From NCBI GenBank assembly GCA_036172665.1, contig CM069873.1:38554001-38618000 (forward strand): a stretch of 64,000 nt of DNA, written 5' to 3'. Numbering within the stretch: position 1 is the first letter of the stretch; every line of letters starts with the position of its first letter. Below the pieces are notes generated by a model. It ran no database searches. It had not been told where the DNA came from and was given only the letters and a program-made list of their open reading frames with translations. Shown in pieces: positions 9,249 to 19,110 of the stretch. This DNA is from Prosopocoilus inquinatus (Eukaryota; Arthropoda; Insecta; Coleoptera; Lucanidae). Made by a program: the position numbers and the translations under genes.

Positions 9249-9983
9249 ATGGTCAACATGGAATCTTCACCCGTTGCGTGTACATTCACTCTTACGAGAA
9301 CTGAATCAGTTTTATTTTGTGAATTGAATCCACCACTATACCTCGGAGAAAAGGCAACATATGAAATGTGCTTGTTAAATTTTGAAACGTTTAATGCAAT
9401 ACCTAACATAGATGAAAGTAATAATTTGATACATTATGAAGAAACAGGAAAAACGACGGTTTGGAAAACTATCGTTATACCTACAGGTACATATGAACTA
9501 GACGATATCAACCAATATCTGAAAGATTATTTTCAAAATAACAATATCCCTGATTATATAAACATTAAAGGAAATAATAATACTTTAAAGGCAACAATAC
9601 ACAGTTCGGTTAAGCTCGATTTTAGTAAACCAAATTCATTGGGAAAATTGTTATGTTTTAAACCGCCAACGTTGAAAGTAAACGATAATAACATTGGTGA
9701 TTTTCCGGTGGAAATAAATAAAGTAAATGCTATAAGAATAGAATGTAATCTAACCGGTGGATCTTATAACAACGGAGAACCCGGTCATGTTTTGTATCAT
9801 TTCTTTCCAAATGTACCTCCAGGGTTTAAAATAATAGAATCCCCTCTTCAAGCTATTTATCTTCCAGTGACCTTGAACGTGATTACGAGAATAGTCATTC
9901 GACTATTAGATCAAGAGAATCGATTAGTAAATTTTAGAAACGAAGTAATTACTCTAAGACTTCATTTGAGAAGATTCACATAA
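9249..9983 (+). CDS. mCP: Polinton minor capsid (penton-type) protein
   Basis: 244 residues, the size of single-jelly-roll penton proteins of Polintons. The sequence is beta-rich and resembles the insect Polinton family: ESSPVACTFTLTRTES, NPPLYLGEKATYEMCLLNFET, IVIPTGTYELDDINQYL, HVLYHFFPNVPPGFKI. It would form the capsid vertices together with the double-jelly-roll MCP encoded just downstream. ATGs at 9249 and 9258 are both plausible starts. The frame is intact, unlike its neighbours. The assignment rests on family resemblance and gene order. Confidence 0.75.
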   Translation: MVNMESSPVACTFTLTRTESVLFCELNPPLYLGEKATYEMCLLNFETFNAIPNIDESNNLIHYEETGKTTVWKTIVIPTGTYELDDINQYLKDYFQNNNIPDYINIKGNNNTLKATIHSSVKLDFSKPNSLGKLLCFKPPTLKVNDNNIGDFPVEINKVNAIRIECNLTGGSYNNGEPGHVLYHFFPNVPPGFKIIESPLQAIYLPVTLNVITRIVIRLLDQENRLVNFRNEVITLRLHLRRFT

Positions 9984-9989
9984 TGATTA

Positions 9990-10165
9990 TTTACGATAGC
10001 AATTATTCGAAACGGAAAGAGTGTAGCAGAATTAGACGTAATGTATTATTTAAACCACGGAAACAGATACTGAACTGTTGTCGACAAAAAAAAACTGAAA
10101 TTGACACAGAGAAATCGAATATATTTAGAGAGTTTAGGTTATAAGGTGCTAACATAGGGGGAATT
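9990..10165 (+). pseudogene. Remnant of a small Polinton ORF
   Basis: Reading across two frames gives AIIRNGKSVAELDV-like sequence, then KLKLTQRNRIYLESLGYKV, which resembles a short conserved ORF often found before the capsid gene in insect Polintons. Stops and a homopolymer A run near 10086-10095 break it. Function unknown. Confidence 0.4.
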
Positions 10166-10243
10166 ATTCTGTAGAAGAAACGTAACCGTCAAAGGGTGAA
10201 CACATAATTACACGTAAGGCAATCATCATCTAAACAGAACGAC

Positions 10244-11422
10244 ATGGATATAATGGACTAACTGATAAAATTAAATTGGACACTTCAATAACCAGTATGG
10301 AGTTCCATTCACACTTACCATTCAGTTCATCATTTGGTAATAACGATGAAGTGCTTATCACCGTACCTGAGATCGACAATTACACCCTCCCTTGCGAAAG
10401 TTATTTGTACGTAGAGGGAAGACTGCGTTTGGTTAGTGATAATACTAAACACAGTGCGACGGCACAATTGATAAATAATCCGGTAGCTTATATGTTTAGC
10501 GAGATTAGATATCTTCTGAACGGAGTACAGGTAGATTCGGTAAGAAATGTTGGCATAACATCAACAATGAAAGGGTATTTTTCTTTTACTCGCAACGATA
10601 CAGTAAAATTGGAAAATGCAGGATGGATCCAGGAGAATGATAAAATGAGCGATATACTCAATGTTAAGGGAGATTTCTCAGCAAGTGTACCTTTAAAGAC
10701 ACTATTAGGTTTTGGGGAAGATTATAAAAAGATCGTCTTGAATATGAGGCAAGAATTAGTATTGATCAGAGCAAATGATGACGTTGAAGCAGTTGTGGAA
10801 ACAAACAAGACGGAAAAGATTAAATTAATAATTGACAAAATTGTATGGCGTATACCTCATATTTCTGTTGGACTACGTGAGCAATTGGCTTTAACGAGAG
10901 TGACAGACAGAGATGTTGAAATACAAATTCCTTTCAGAAGCTGGGAGTTGCACGAGTATCCGTCGCTCCCAACTACGACAAGTCATTCTTGGACAGTAAA
11001 AACGGCTCCGCAGTTGGAAACATGTCGTCGATGCAAACATGAGTCTGTTTGATGACGTTAAGTTAAAATCATTAACGGTATTTCTAAATGGCGAACGCTA
11101 TCCGTACGACAATATTGAAATTGATATTGAAAATAACAAATACGCCGTTATATACGACATGTATTCTAGATTTCAGGAAAATTATTATCATCGTGAAAGC
11201 AGTCAACCGTGGTTCAATCCAAAAGGATTAGCTAGTTGCCCATTAATAGGAATCGACTGCACTTTTCAGAGAGATGTAATGCATAAAAGTGCAGTAGAAA
11301 TAAGAATTGAGTTTACAACTAAAGAAAATATTAAAGCTGATACTATTGCTTACTGTTTAATTCTGCATGACAAAGCGTTCTCTTATTCACCTCTCACCAA
11401 AATTGTCCGTCAGTTGATGTAA
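10244..11422 (+). pseudogene. MCP: Polinton major capsid protein (double jelly roll), broken
   Basis: The main frame (ATG 10297 onward) begins MEFHSHLPF and has INNPVAYMFSEIRYLLNGV, SWELHEYPSLPTTTSHSWTV and other segments of the Polinton MCP. Upstream in a different frame, ATG 10244 followed by LTDKIKLD-like codons suggests the true N-terminus was lost to a 1-nt indel. Around 11020-11045 the frame shifts again: the C-terminal third (VFLNGERYPYDNIEI, YSRFQENYYHRES, AYCLILHDKAF) is in another frame, and about 20 residues expected between the parts seem missing. Both jelly rolls are represented but no continuous capsid protein can be made. Confidence 0.85.
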
Positions 11423-11502
11423 ACCGTGAATGGCAGTATTAACAGAGAAGCTAAAACTATTTGATTTCATTTGATTTTATAAGAAGCAACATCAACCGAA
11501 CC

Positions 11503-12035
11503 ATGAAAAAACGATTTATTGTCATTGACATTCAAGGATTTAAAGTGGAAAATAATCAATTTATACCAAAAGAGTTGGCTTCTTACGATAGTGAAAGAAA
11601 AGTGAGTCATTTTTTATTTCAACCACCCACAAGTTTGTCAATGGTCCCCAGAAAATTTCAAAATGCAATGCAAACTGGTTAATGACCAATCACCATTGCA
11701 TTGACTGGAATAGAGGATTCGTCCCCTTATCTGAGTTTGACGCAATCATCACCTTTTTATGTTGTACAGCCAAAGTCGTTTACGTTAAAGGAGTGGAGAA
11801 GTCTCGATTTCTATGTGAAATTCTAGCGAAAAGCAATGGTGAAACTGTACCTGTGTTAGATTTGGGTGAAATTTACGAAGATGTACAAAAATTGCAAAAA
11901 TCCGAACCCAAGTGTCCATTTCACTCAAGAAAAAATTGCATGTGTGCTTTAACGAACGTGTTTGATTTACATAAATTTATTCAAACAAAGTTATATGAAG
12001 GATTTTTTACACTAAACATTTGTGATATATTATGA
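11503..12035 (+). pseudogene. Polinton protein of the VIDIQGF family, frameshifted
   Basis: ATG 11503 begins KKRFIVIDIQGFKV, then FIPKELASYD. A frameshift near 11660-11680 separates this from NHHCIDWNRGFVPLSEFD, KVVYVKGVEKSRFL and the Cys/His-rich CPFHSRKNCMCALTNVF. The family is common in insect Polintons. The N-terminal IVIDIQG and the later acidic residues suggest an RNase-H-like fold, but that is inference and I name no activity. Confidence 0.6.
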
Positions 12036-12080
12036 GGAAACTTTGGTTCTTAGTTAGTATAAGAAAAGTTCAGCTTCGCA

Positions 12081-12416
12081 ATGGATTTCTTCTCCCGTCT
12101 ATTTTGCAAGAACATTATAAAGCATGTTGTAGAGAAGGTTGGCGAGGTTATTGACCAGTACGAAAAAGATTGTTCGTTCAGTAGTATACCAGATAAGGAT
12201 TTGAAGTACTTTCCAAAATCGTATCTATGTACCAGAGTCATAGCCGTAGATCTAGAATACATCTGGCCTAAGTTGCCGATTCATTATCAACGCTGTAAAT
12301 ATCTACAAAGTCAGAGACTCTGTCAGCAACATTGGAATCAAACCGAATTTTCTTTGGATGAAATAGATGGTCCACCTCCACGGAAGAAGAATTGCTATTT
12401 GTGTACTTATTCTTAA
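12081..12416 (+). CDS. Hypothetical Cys-rich Polinton protein
   Basis: 111 residues from a good ATG. Helical N-terminus (IIKHVVEKVGEVIDQYEKDC), then SSIPDKDLKYFPKSYL, ending in a Cys/His-rich tail (QRLCQQHW ... GPPPRKKNCYLC) that could bind zinc. It lies 45 bp after the broken VIDIQGF-family gene and may be the other half of a two-gene unit. Function unknown. Confidence 0.5.
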   Translation: MDFFSRLFCKNIIKHVVEKVGEVIDQYEKDCSFSSIPDKDLKYFPKSYLCTRVIAVDLEYIWPKLPIHYQRCKYLQSQRLCQQHWNQTEFSLDEIDGPPPRKKNCYLCTYS

Positions 12417-13548
12417 ATATTATTATTAAAATATTAATTATTAAATATTGTTATTAATAATATATTATTATACAATAAACTATAATCAGAAAGGAGTTGT
12501 TATTTTATTCGTTATTAATTTTAATAAATCAATTTAAGGATTTAAGAAAGAATTTAGAAATACATTGCGTTATTAAATTATTTAGATTAACTCTTGATGA
12601 GCAATTTAGCTTGACAGATTTTTATTGTCTTTGAAAGTATCGCTTTATTCGATTGAAATTTCAAACGTTGTCAAATTTACGAATTTTCTACGATGTAAAT
12701 GTCACAAAAATGGTTTTCACTGTGCAGCGTTAAAAATTTCATAGCGAGATGTGATCTGTATAAAAATTATAATAAACTAAATCAGAAAGGAGACGTTATT
12801 AATTTTAATCGATCAATTTAAAATTTGAGGATTTAGATTCACACACCGTCGTATAATAAATTAAGTGGCATAGAAAAAATAAACATGTTTGAAGGCGAAC
12901 GACGATTAAATATACAAACACTATAAAATTTACATATGTATTCCGAGTTGTGAATGAATATAAATACCGTTTTAAATAAATAAAAACAAGCACGTTTTAA
13001 AGCGAGCCATACTAGCAAGAATTGCATAATAGTAAATTAACATATTTACGAGCATTCACCGTCGATTTAAAATTCAAATTCAATTTGCATAGAAATCGTT
13101 TAACTAATATATTATTATTACACACCAGTCTTAATCGGTCTTTCGCAAAGCTTAGTGCGTGTTTACTAAGAGAATATAAGTAAGAGAATATTTTTAAGAA
13201 TGTAATTTAAATTTACACGATTCTTACAAATAAAGATTAGGGGCTGACTGTTCGATGAAATCGTGGTTTCTAGAAGATGAGTGCTCGTGTGTGTAATGTG
13301 TATCGTTAAACTGTGTGACACTTGCAAGTTTGATTTAGGAAAATTTTTGCAAATAAAGATTATTATTCGACAGATACACTTTTTCCTTACATTCATTTGA
13401 ATAAAGATTATTATAAACTTGGTAATAATAAGATTAGAATTACTATTCAACTTGGTTATAATAAGATTATTATTAAACTTCGTATGTAAATGTTATTCAA
13501 ATTCTAAAGTCGTTAGAGAGAATAATTAGTTATTGAAATTTTTTCAAA
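12417..13548. other. AT-rich non-coding interval of the Polinton
   Basis: No supportable gene. Two ~65-bp direct repeats (12474-12545 and 12772-12836, sharing AATCAGAAAGGAG and TTAATTTTAAT) and reiterated TAAGATTATTATTAAAC-like runs (13380-13480) are visible. The gap separates the capsid cluster from the Ser/Pro-rich gene. Confidence 0.6.
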
Positions 13549-13554
13549 ATGACT

Positions 13555-13815
13555 GCAAGTAAGAATAAAAAAAGAGAAGGAAAGAAAAAAAGGAGAGAAA
13601 AGAAAAAAAAAAGGAGAGAAGGAAAGAAAAAAGAAGAGAAAGGAAGGAGAAAAGGAGGAAAGAAAGGAAAGAAGAAAAGAGGAAAGGTTAGTTCCAGTGG
13701 GCCGTGGTTACGCCTTCGTTACGCCTTCGTGACGCACAGAAAATGGAAAGGGAAGAGTAGGGATGGGAGTGGGGAGAGGGCTTTCTTCCCCCCCCCCCCC
13801 CTAACAGAAAGTTAC
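13555..13815 (+). repeat. Purine-rich low-complexity tract and poly-C
   Basis: An almost pure A/G run (GAAGGAAAGAAAAAAAGGAG-type) over 13565-13690, followed by a G-rich stretch and a run of about 13 C at 13789-13801. The open frame across it codes only Lys/Glu/Arg and is not a gene. Confidence 0.8.
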
Positions 13816-14373
13816 CTCCACCAAACTCCGCCCACCGCCCACTAAGTCCCGCCCAGTCTCCTCCCATTCATCCTCTTTTACTGCTACTGCAAATGGAAAC
13901 AGGATAAAATAAATAATAAAAAAAAATTATTATGTGCGTTCGGTTTGACTTTATACAACTTTAGTTTTGAATAACATTATGTTGTAATACAAAATACGTA
14001 TTGCATCATCATCATTCTTTCACTTTTCGATGGTCCGGTTACGCGTGTTTGTTATGTGACCTTTTATAATGTTAATTTTGAATAACATATTACATAATTT
14101 CTTACGTGCAGTTTTAGAAGGTTTACCTTCAACTTTTCGAGTATAAGAAGAGGCATTTAGTTCGAATAAACTCACAAGTTATTTGTACAGTGAATCTACT
14201 GGTAAGTGCTTTTACTTCTTAATTCATTAATAGATCTATAGTATGATACTCTATTTTTTCCAGATATATATGTTCTATATTTGTTTGTTTGTTTAACAAT
14301 TTAACTGTAAATATTATTAAGTAAGATTTACGTTTTAATGTTTTAATATACTCCGTATTTTTGCATGCTAGTA

Positions 14374-16047
14374 ATGTCCTTTGGAAATGAACGCCCAATT
14401 TTACAGCAATATTTACAAGGAAATCCTTCTTCAACAGTAACTACTAGCGTGGAATCTGCATTTAAAGAAACACAGACAGGAGTTGCAAGTACTGCTCAAG
14501 TAAATGTTTCTCAGAGTGCATTTACCACTCAAGCAAATGTGCCGCCTTCATGGTGGAATGAAATTGATAATTCCTCTTTCCTGTTGCAAGAAGGAATTAT
14601 CAATGATTCTATACTGAACGCAGTTGGTGACGTAATAGATCGTGTGGATTCTCGAGACATTCATTCCAGTCAACCAATTGTTAGCCAATTGCTGGTTCCT
14701 AGCCCTTTTACTCTTAATCAGCAATCTACCCAACCTCCTTTTATTATTCCACAACAATTAACCGCTACTTCTTCTTTAATGAAACTACCAAATCAAACTT
14801 CGAAACCACCAAATAAATCAGTTCCCATTCTTAAACAACCAACTCAACCCCTTATTTCTTCTTTCCTTACGCAAACCAAACCTACTCAACCCCTCATTTC
14901 TCAACAGTCAATAGTTACTCCTATTGTAACATCCACATCAGCCTCTACTACTTTGGTTGCTGTTACATCCGTTCCTATTGCTACATCGGAAACTGTTCCT
15001 ATTACATCCGTCTTTACAACTCCGAGTGCCATTTCTAGATCTGTTATTTCTAAATCAAAAACTCAGAGTTCCATTTGTAAATCTGTTTCTAAATCCTTTT
15101 CTAATACTCGTGAACCCACACAATATTTACGCACCCTACGTGGCAACCAATATTCTCGTCTAAGGACCGTTAGCGACAAGTATGAAAGAGTGTGGTTGCC
15201 TAAAGCAGAATATTTGCAACGCAGAAGGGAACGCACAATGGAACGTAGATTGGAAAGAATTGCTAATGAAAGAGTTTTTCTTTCTTCTTTGCGTTCAAAT
15301 GATGACTTGATGCATAGTGCGGAGTTGCAAGGTCAACTGAGTCAGTCGCAACCCCGTGTTGTTGCAGATAATATCCCGCTAAATCCTAATGACTCAGTTT
15401 CTGAAATAATTGATATATCAGACCGTTCAATGGAGATATCTCAATTATCACCAATTGGGAATAATAATAACACGAACTCATCAATTAATATTAATCCAGT
15501 AATGATTAATAATTCTCCTTCTGTTCGTCGACCGAGGACTATTAATCTACCGAGGACTAATGTTAGTGAATCTGCTAATATTATATCCAATATTCAGAAT
15601 TTGTCATCTTCACAATCACAACCGGAACTACTTATCCCACCCTCTCAAATTCCACCTTCTCGACTTCAGATTTCACCTTCTCGGCTTGAAATTTCCTCTC
15701 CTAGTGTCCGAACCTCTACACCTATTCGATCCCTTTCCTCGTCACAACATGTTATACCCCTTCATTCACCCTCTCCCAATTTAGTGGGAGTTATCTCAAC
15801 AGCAGTCCAAAATTATTATGACGGAATTATGCCTGAAGTCAGGAACTGTTGTTTAGAGGGTGAGAAAAATCTTAGAAAAGTCACGGATGAGTTGCAATCT
15901 TGTCGTGAAATTTTACGTACAGTTCGCTTAAGGTCTCCGACTGACCAGGCTTTAAACGAACAATATGACAAAATTTCCCTCATTCACAACCGTCTGAGCC
16001 TGATCCAAGATTTGTTTCATAATCTTGTCGCAGACATATCTATTTAA
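14374..16047 (+). CDS. Ser/Thr/Pro/Gln-rich Polinton protein with helical C-terminus
   Basis: 557 residues beginning MSFGNERPILQQYL. A long low-complexity region (~20-250) of Ser, Thr, Pro and Gln is followed by a basic Tyr/Arg block (RTVSDKYERVWLPKAEYL, RRRERTMERRLERIANER) and a predicted helical C-terminus (PTDQALNEQYDKISLIHNRL) that could multimerise. A 5' intron 14202-14371 (donor GGTAAGTG, acceptor GCATGCTAG) ends two bases before the ATG, which picks this start over the in-frame TTG upstream. No recognised domain; a structural or tail-like role is only a guess. The frame is intact. Confidence 0.65.
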   Translation: MSFGNERPILQQYLQGNPSSTVTTSVESAFKETQTGVASTAQVNVSQSAFTTQANVPPSWWNEIDNSSFLLQEGIINDSILNAVGDVIDRVDSRDIHSSQPIVSQLLVPSPFTLNQQSTQPPFIIPQQLTATSSLMKLPNQTSKPPNKSVPILKQPTQPLISSFLTQTKPTQPLISQQSIVTPIVTSTSASTTLVAVTSVPIATSETVPITSVFTTPSAISRSVISKSKTQSSICKSVSKSFSNTREPTQYLRTLRGNQYSRLRTVSDKYERVWLPKAEYLQRRRERTMERRLERIANERVFLSSLRSNDDLMHSAELQGQLSQSQPRVVADNIPLNPNDSVSEIIDISDRSMEISQLSPIGNNNNTNSSININPVMINNSPSVRRPRTINLPRTNVSESANIISNIQNLSSSQSQPELLIPPSQIPPSRLQISPSRLEISSPSVRTSTPIRSLSSSQHVIPLHSPSPNLVGVISTAVQNYYDGIMPEVRNCCLEGEKNLRKVTDELQSCREILRTVRLRSPTDQALNEQYDKISLIHNRLSLIQDLFHNLVADISI

Positions 16048-16107
16048 AAGATTAAGTTTGGTTTAGTGTCTTAAGATTTAACTTCTTCTCTTAAGTAGAT
16101 ATGTCTG
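16031..16107. repeat. 12-bp inverted repeat across the stop codon
   Basis: CAGACATATCTA (16031-16042) and TAGATATGTCTG (16096-16107) are perfect complements around the end of the Ser/Pro-rich gene. They could form an mRNA 3' hairpin; chance cannot be excluded. Confidence 0.6.
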
Positions 16108-16242
16108 TGAATTATATTGTTGTTCAATGGTTTGTTCCTCACATGAAGTTGGAAATGTTGTCGAGGTATTAGGTATGTTTTCGAGGATATAAAAAATTAT
16201 TTTTCTTTGTACAATTTTTAATAATTGTTATTCGTTTTACAG

Positions 16243-16706
16243 ATGAGTTCTTCACCAAACGTGCCTCTTGTGAAGTCAATTTTCATGAGGCAAGTGGAAC
16301 TGAAAGTGAGTAATCTAATTTGTATTTTACGGTTTACATATGTGATTATTTACTTTTTCAGTTAACGGACGGAACTCTGATTAATGCAGAAACGGCGGTA
16401 GTGAATTATTGCATGGTTCATCCACGTCTCGAACGGTCACCTTCACCCAGCTACACTCCAACGCCGCTAGCGGCTGCCACACCTGAACGAAGGCCGCCGG
16501 TGCAGCAAGTGGCGGCGCCTCAACGCATCCGCCTAAAAAGGAGGGTGTTTGCGCCGCCAGTGTTGGAGCCTCTACCAAGACCATTAAAGGTGGAGGTGGA
16601 GGAGGAAAGGGCAGAGGTGGAGGTCGAATCCACGATGGATGAATCTTGGGTTCGTTATCGTTCATTACATTTCAACATTTTAATAACATCTTATTTTTTA
16701 CAGTGA
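16243..16706 (+). CDS. Small intron-containing acidic Polinton protein
   Basis: Exon 16243-16305 (MSSSPNVPLVKSIFMRQVEL, 21 codons) joins through a GTGAGT...TTTTTCAG intron (16306-16361) to 16362-16649, keeping frame. This gives a proline-rich middle (SPSPSYTPTPLAAATPERR), a basic patch (RIRLKRRVF) and an acidic tail (VEVEEERAEVEVES). A possible second intron 16650-16703 is exactly 54 nt and in frame, so retaining it would add 18 residues before the same TGA. A third intron may end at 16242, abutting the ATG. Function unknown. Confidence 0.6.
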
Positions 16707-16737
16707 GGAGCATTAATCAGAGTGGCTGGAGAAGCCA

Positions 16738-16863
16738 GTTAGAAATATTAATTTAGTTAGAGATATTAATTTAGTTAGAAATATTAATTTAGTTAGAAAT
16801 ATTAATTTAGTTAGAAATATTAATTTAGTTAGAAATATTAATTTAGTTAGAAACATTAATTTA
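16738..16863. repeat. Seven tandem copies of an 18-bp unit
   Basis: GTTAGAAATATTAATTTA repeated seven times, with single substitutions in copies 2 and 7, between the acidic-protein gene and the ATPase gene. Confidence 0.95.
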
Positions 16864-16909
16864 TTATATTTATTTAAATAAATAATTTATGAGTTATAGT
16901 AAGAGTGTT

Positions 16910-16945
16910 TATATAGCAGTTGATATTGATAACTACAACACAGTA
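16910..16945 (+). promoter_or_regulatory. Possible TATA/initiator pair for the ATPase gene
   Basis: TATATAG at 16910-16916 and an initiator-like ACAGTAA with A at 16942 are 32 nt apart, about 95 bp before the ATPase ATG. Confidence 0.4.
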
Positions 16946-17036
16946 ATAGAGTATCGCGTTTGGTAAAGAGGAAATTAATAACGTGTTGTAAGGAGCAAAA
17001 ATATTTTGAATATTTTTGAAAAATATTATTTTAAAT

Positions 17037-17726
17037 ATGAAGTTTCAACAACAGTCTTTAAAGTTACCCGTACAAAATTTCGACGATGCAATCGCAAATG
17101 AAACCTTTAAACGTCACAGTGTTCTCTTCGGAGGATCAAGTAAACGCGTTATCATTAGCGGGAGCTCAGGGGCTGGTAAAAGTAATTCCCTAGTGACATT
17201 ATTAACCCATCCGAACGGATTACGTTTCAAAAATTTATACATCTGCTGTAAGACCTTATCTCAGGGGAAGTATAAATTTCTCCGACATTTGCTATCAACA
17301 GTGTCCGAAATAGGTTACTTTGAAATTTCCTATATTGAAAAAATGGTATCACCTACAAATGTAAAAGAATATTCAGTCGTTGTTTTTGATGATGTTCAGT
17401 GTACTACACAAAATTTAATTAAAGAATATTTCTCCTTTGGATGTCATAGAAATGTTGACTGCTTTTATTTAAGTCAAACTTACAGTGCAATACCCAAACA
17501 AATGATTCGTGATAATTGTAATTTCTTAATACTATTTCGTCAAGATTTCACAAATTTGAAACACGTTTACGATGATTACGTCACCGGAGATATGACTATG
17601 GACCAGTTTCGTAATATCTGTTACGCTTGTTGGAAGGAACCGTTTGGTTTCTTAGTTATTGATACCGATTGTTCCATAAACGCAGGGAGATATCGTAAAG
17701 GATTCGACACGTACATATATCTTTAA
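17037..17726 (+). CDS. ATPase: Polinton A32/FtsK-HerA-type packaging ATPase
   Basis: 229 residues from ATG 17037. Walker A is SGSSGAGKS (near residue 45), followed by LVTLLTHPNGLRFKNLYICCKT. Walker B is YSVVVFDDVQC, and a downstream FYLSQTYSAIPKQMIRDN provides the conserved Gln/sensor region. The size fits the compact Polinton ATPase that would drive genome packaging into capsids. The C-terminus (CWKEPFGFLVIDTD ... YRKGFDTYI) is also typical of the insect family. The frame is intact. Confidence 0.92.
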   Translation: MKFQQQSLKLPVQNFDDAIANETFKRHSVLFGGSSKRVIISGSSGAGKSNSLVTLLTHPNGLRFKNLYICCKTLSQGKYKFLRHLLSTVSEIGYFEISYIEKMVSPTNVKEYSVVVFDDVQCTTQNLIKEYFSFGCHRNVDCFYLSQTYSAIPKQMIRDNCNFLILFRQDFTNLKHVYDDYVTGDMTMDQFRNICYACWKEPFGFLVIDTDCSINAGRYRKGFDTYIYL

Positions 17727-17815
17727 AACCAATACATTTTACATAGTTCTTTCATTTTTACATAGTTCTACAGTTCTTCAGTACTGTAACAGACGTTAAA
17801 GGATGCGGATGCACC

Positions 17816-19042
17816 ATGAGTAACAAACTTAAAGCAGAATTAGCCACTGCGCGCGAAAGTTTGCGTACTAAATTAAAAACACTTAAATCCGATATTGCAC
17901 AAGCAAAACATCATGCGGAGCAATCAAAAAAGTATCTGCAGACAACTTATTCACCTATTGTAGAGCCACTCCGAGATATTGTCAATAAGCTAGATGTTGT
18001 TCGCAGCGTATTACCTATGAAAGAGGAGCAACAGTCATACGAAGCCAGTGAAAAGAGATTGAAAGAGGAGCCAAAGAGTTCTTTCCTACGAAAAAGACCG
18101 ATTTATAAATTGAGATCTGATCCTTCTTTCATACGAAGAAGACCGAGTTATAAATTAAAATCCGATCCTTCGTCGCGAAGTGGATTGTCAGAGGAGCATG
18201 ATGTGGGTACTTCAACACCACTTGGACGTGAAATTAAACAACCTTCCATCTTAGAAGATGAAGAAATTCTTGAGGTTCCTCATGAAAAGTCCACATCTCC
18301 AACTTCAAAATCTGTTTATGAAGAAGCAGAAGAATATGACACTGAAAGCAGTAACCCCCCTGTGGACGAATCCCTGGCTCATGCTCGTACACTTCTAGAA
18401 GAACGAAAATCATTACTTCCGACTAGATTAGAATCACCGCTGGTCGAAGCTGCCTTAGAATCGTATCATCCGTTAGCACGTGATTATGTTACACGATTTG
18501 AAACTGATGTAGAAAATGAATTCGATACAAAATACGGTGTAAGAGAAGAAGATGAGAGATTGTTTGTTGGGAACCAGGAGCTTAAGTTTGACGGTCCCGA
18601 TCTTGTAATTGGAGACTTGGCGTATAAGGGTACTAAAGGTTTATACGAGCTGGTTTTTAAGAAAAATTCAGAGAAATTTACGTTTCACGATGTGCGAGAC
18701 TATAGAGATATATTGAGAAGAACTAGTGCGTTTAAAGTTAATTATAATCCCTCAGGGAGAATATCTGCAAGCAGAGGATTTAAATATGTGAATATTATAA
18801 AACCAATAATTCAGGGAAAACCACCAAACGTTTCGTGGGCGCGAAGCTGGAAAACAGGTGGAGCTTTGGAGAAAAGGCGTGTACCTAACAAATGTTTGCA
18901 ATATCAATACTGGGATGATCCTAACGAACTAGTAGAACGATTGCGTTTATTGAACGCATCCAAATCAGCAGGTCACCCCGCACATAACAATGAAATCATA
19001 GCGATCATTGAAGAATTAAAAGAGGCTAAAATTATTTTGTAA
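17816..19042 (+). CDS. DUF8207-like Polinton protein
   Basis: 408 residues. N-terminal helices likely form a coiled coil (LKTLKSDIAQAKHHAEQSKK). Two near-identical ~17-residue repeats follow (FLRKRPIYKLRSDPSF / FIRRRPSYKLKSDPSS, near 85-118), then an acidic disordered linker. The C-terminal domain (IGDLAYKGTKGLYELVFKK, YWDDPNELVERLRLLNASKS, NNEIIAIIEELKEA) matches the insect proteins I know as DUF8207, which are usually Polinton neighbours. Biochemical role unknown. It lies 90 bp after the ATPase gene, same strand, intact. Confidence 0.75.
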   Translation: MSNKLKAELATARESLRTKLKTLKSDIAQAKHHAEQSKKYLQTTYSPIVEPLRDIVNKLDVVRSVLPMKEEQQSYEASEKRLKEEPKSSFLRKRPIYKLRSDPSFIRRRPSYKLKSDPSSRSGLSEEHDVGTSTPLGREIKQPSILEDEEILEVPHEKSTSPTSKSVYEEAEEYDTESSNPPVDESLAHARTLLEERKSLLPTRLESPLVEAALESYHPLARDYVTRFETDVENEFDTKYGVREEDERLFVGNQELKFDGPDLVIGDLAYKGTKGLYELVFKKNSEKFTFHDVRDYRDILRRTSAFKVNYNPSGRISASRGFKYVNIIKPIIQGKPPNVSWARSWKTGGALEKRRVPNKCLQYQYWDDPNELVERLRLLNASKSAGHPAHNNEIIAIIEELKEAKIIL

Positions 19043-19110
19043 ATTGTAGTATTTAGTGGAGTGCAAGCGAGCACACATTTCAGTTTCACATAGTTGTTGA
19101 TTGATTCACA

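Noticed and set aside
13549..13845. 98-codon Lys/Glu-rich frame
   Set aside because: Purine-tract artefact.
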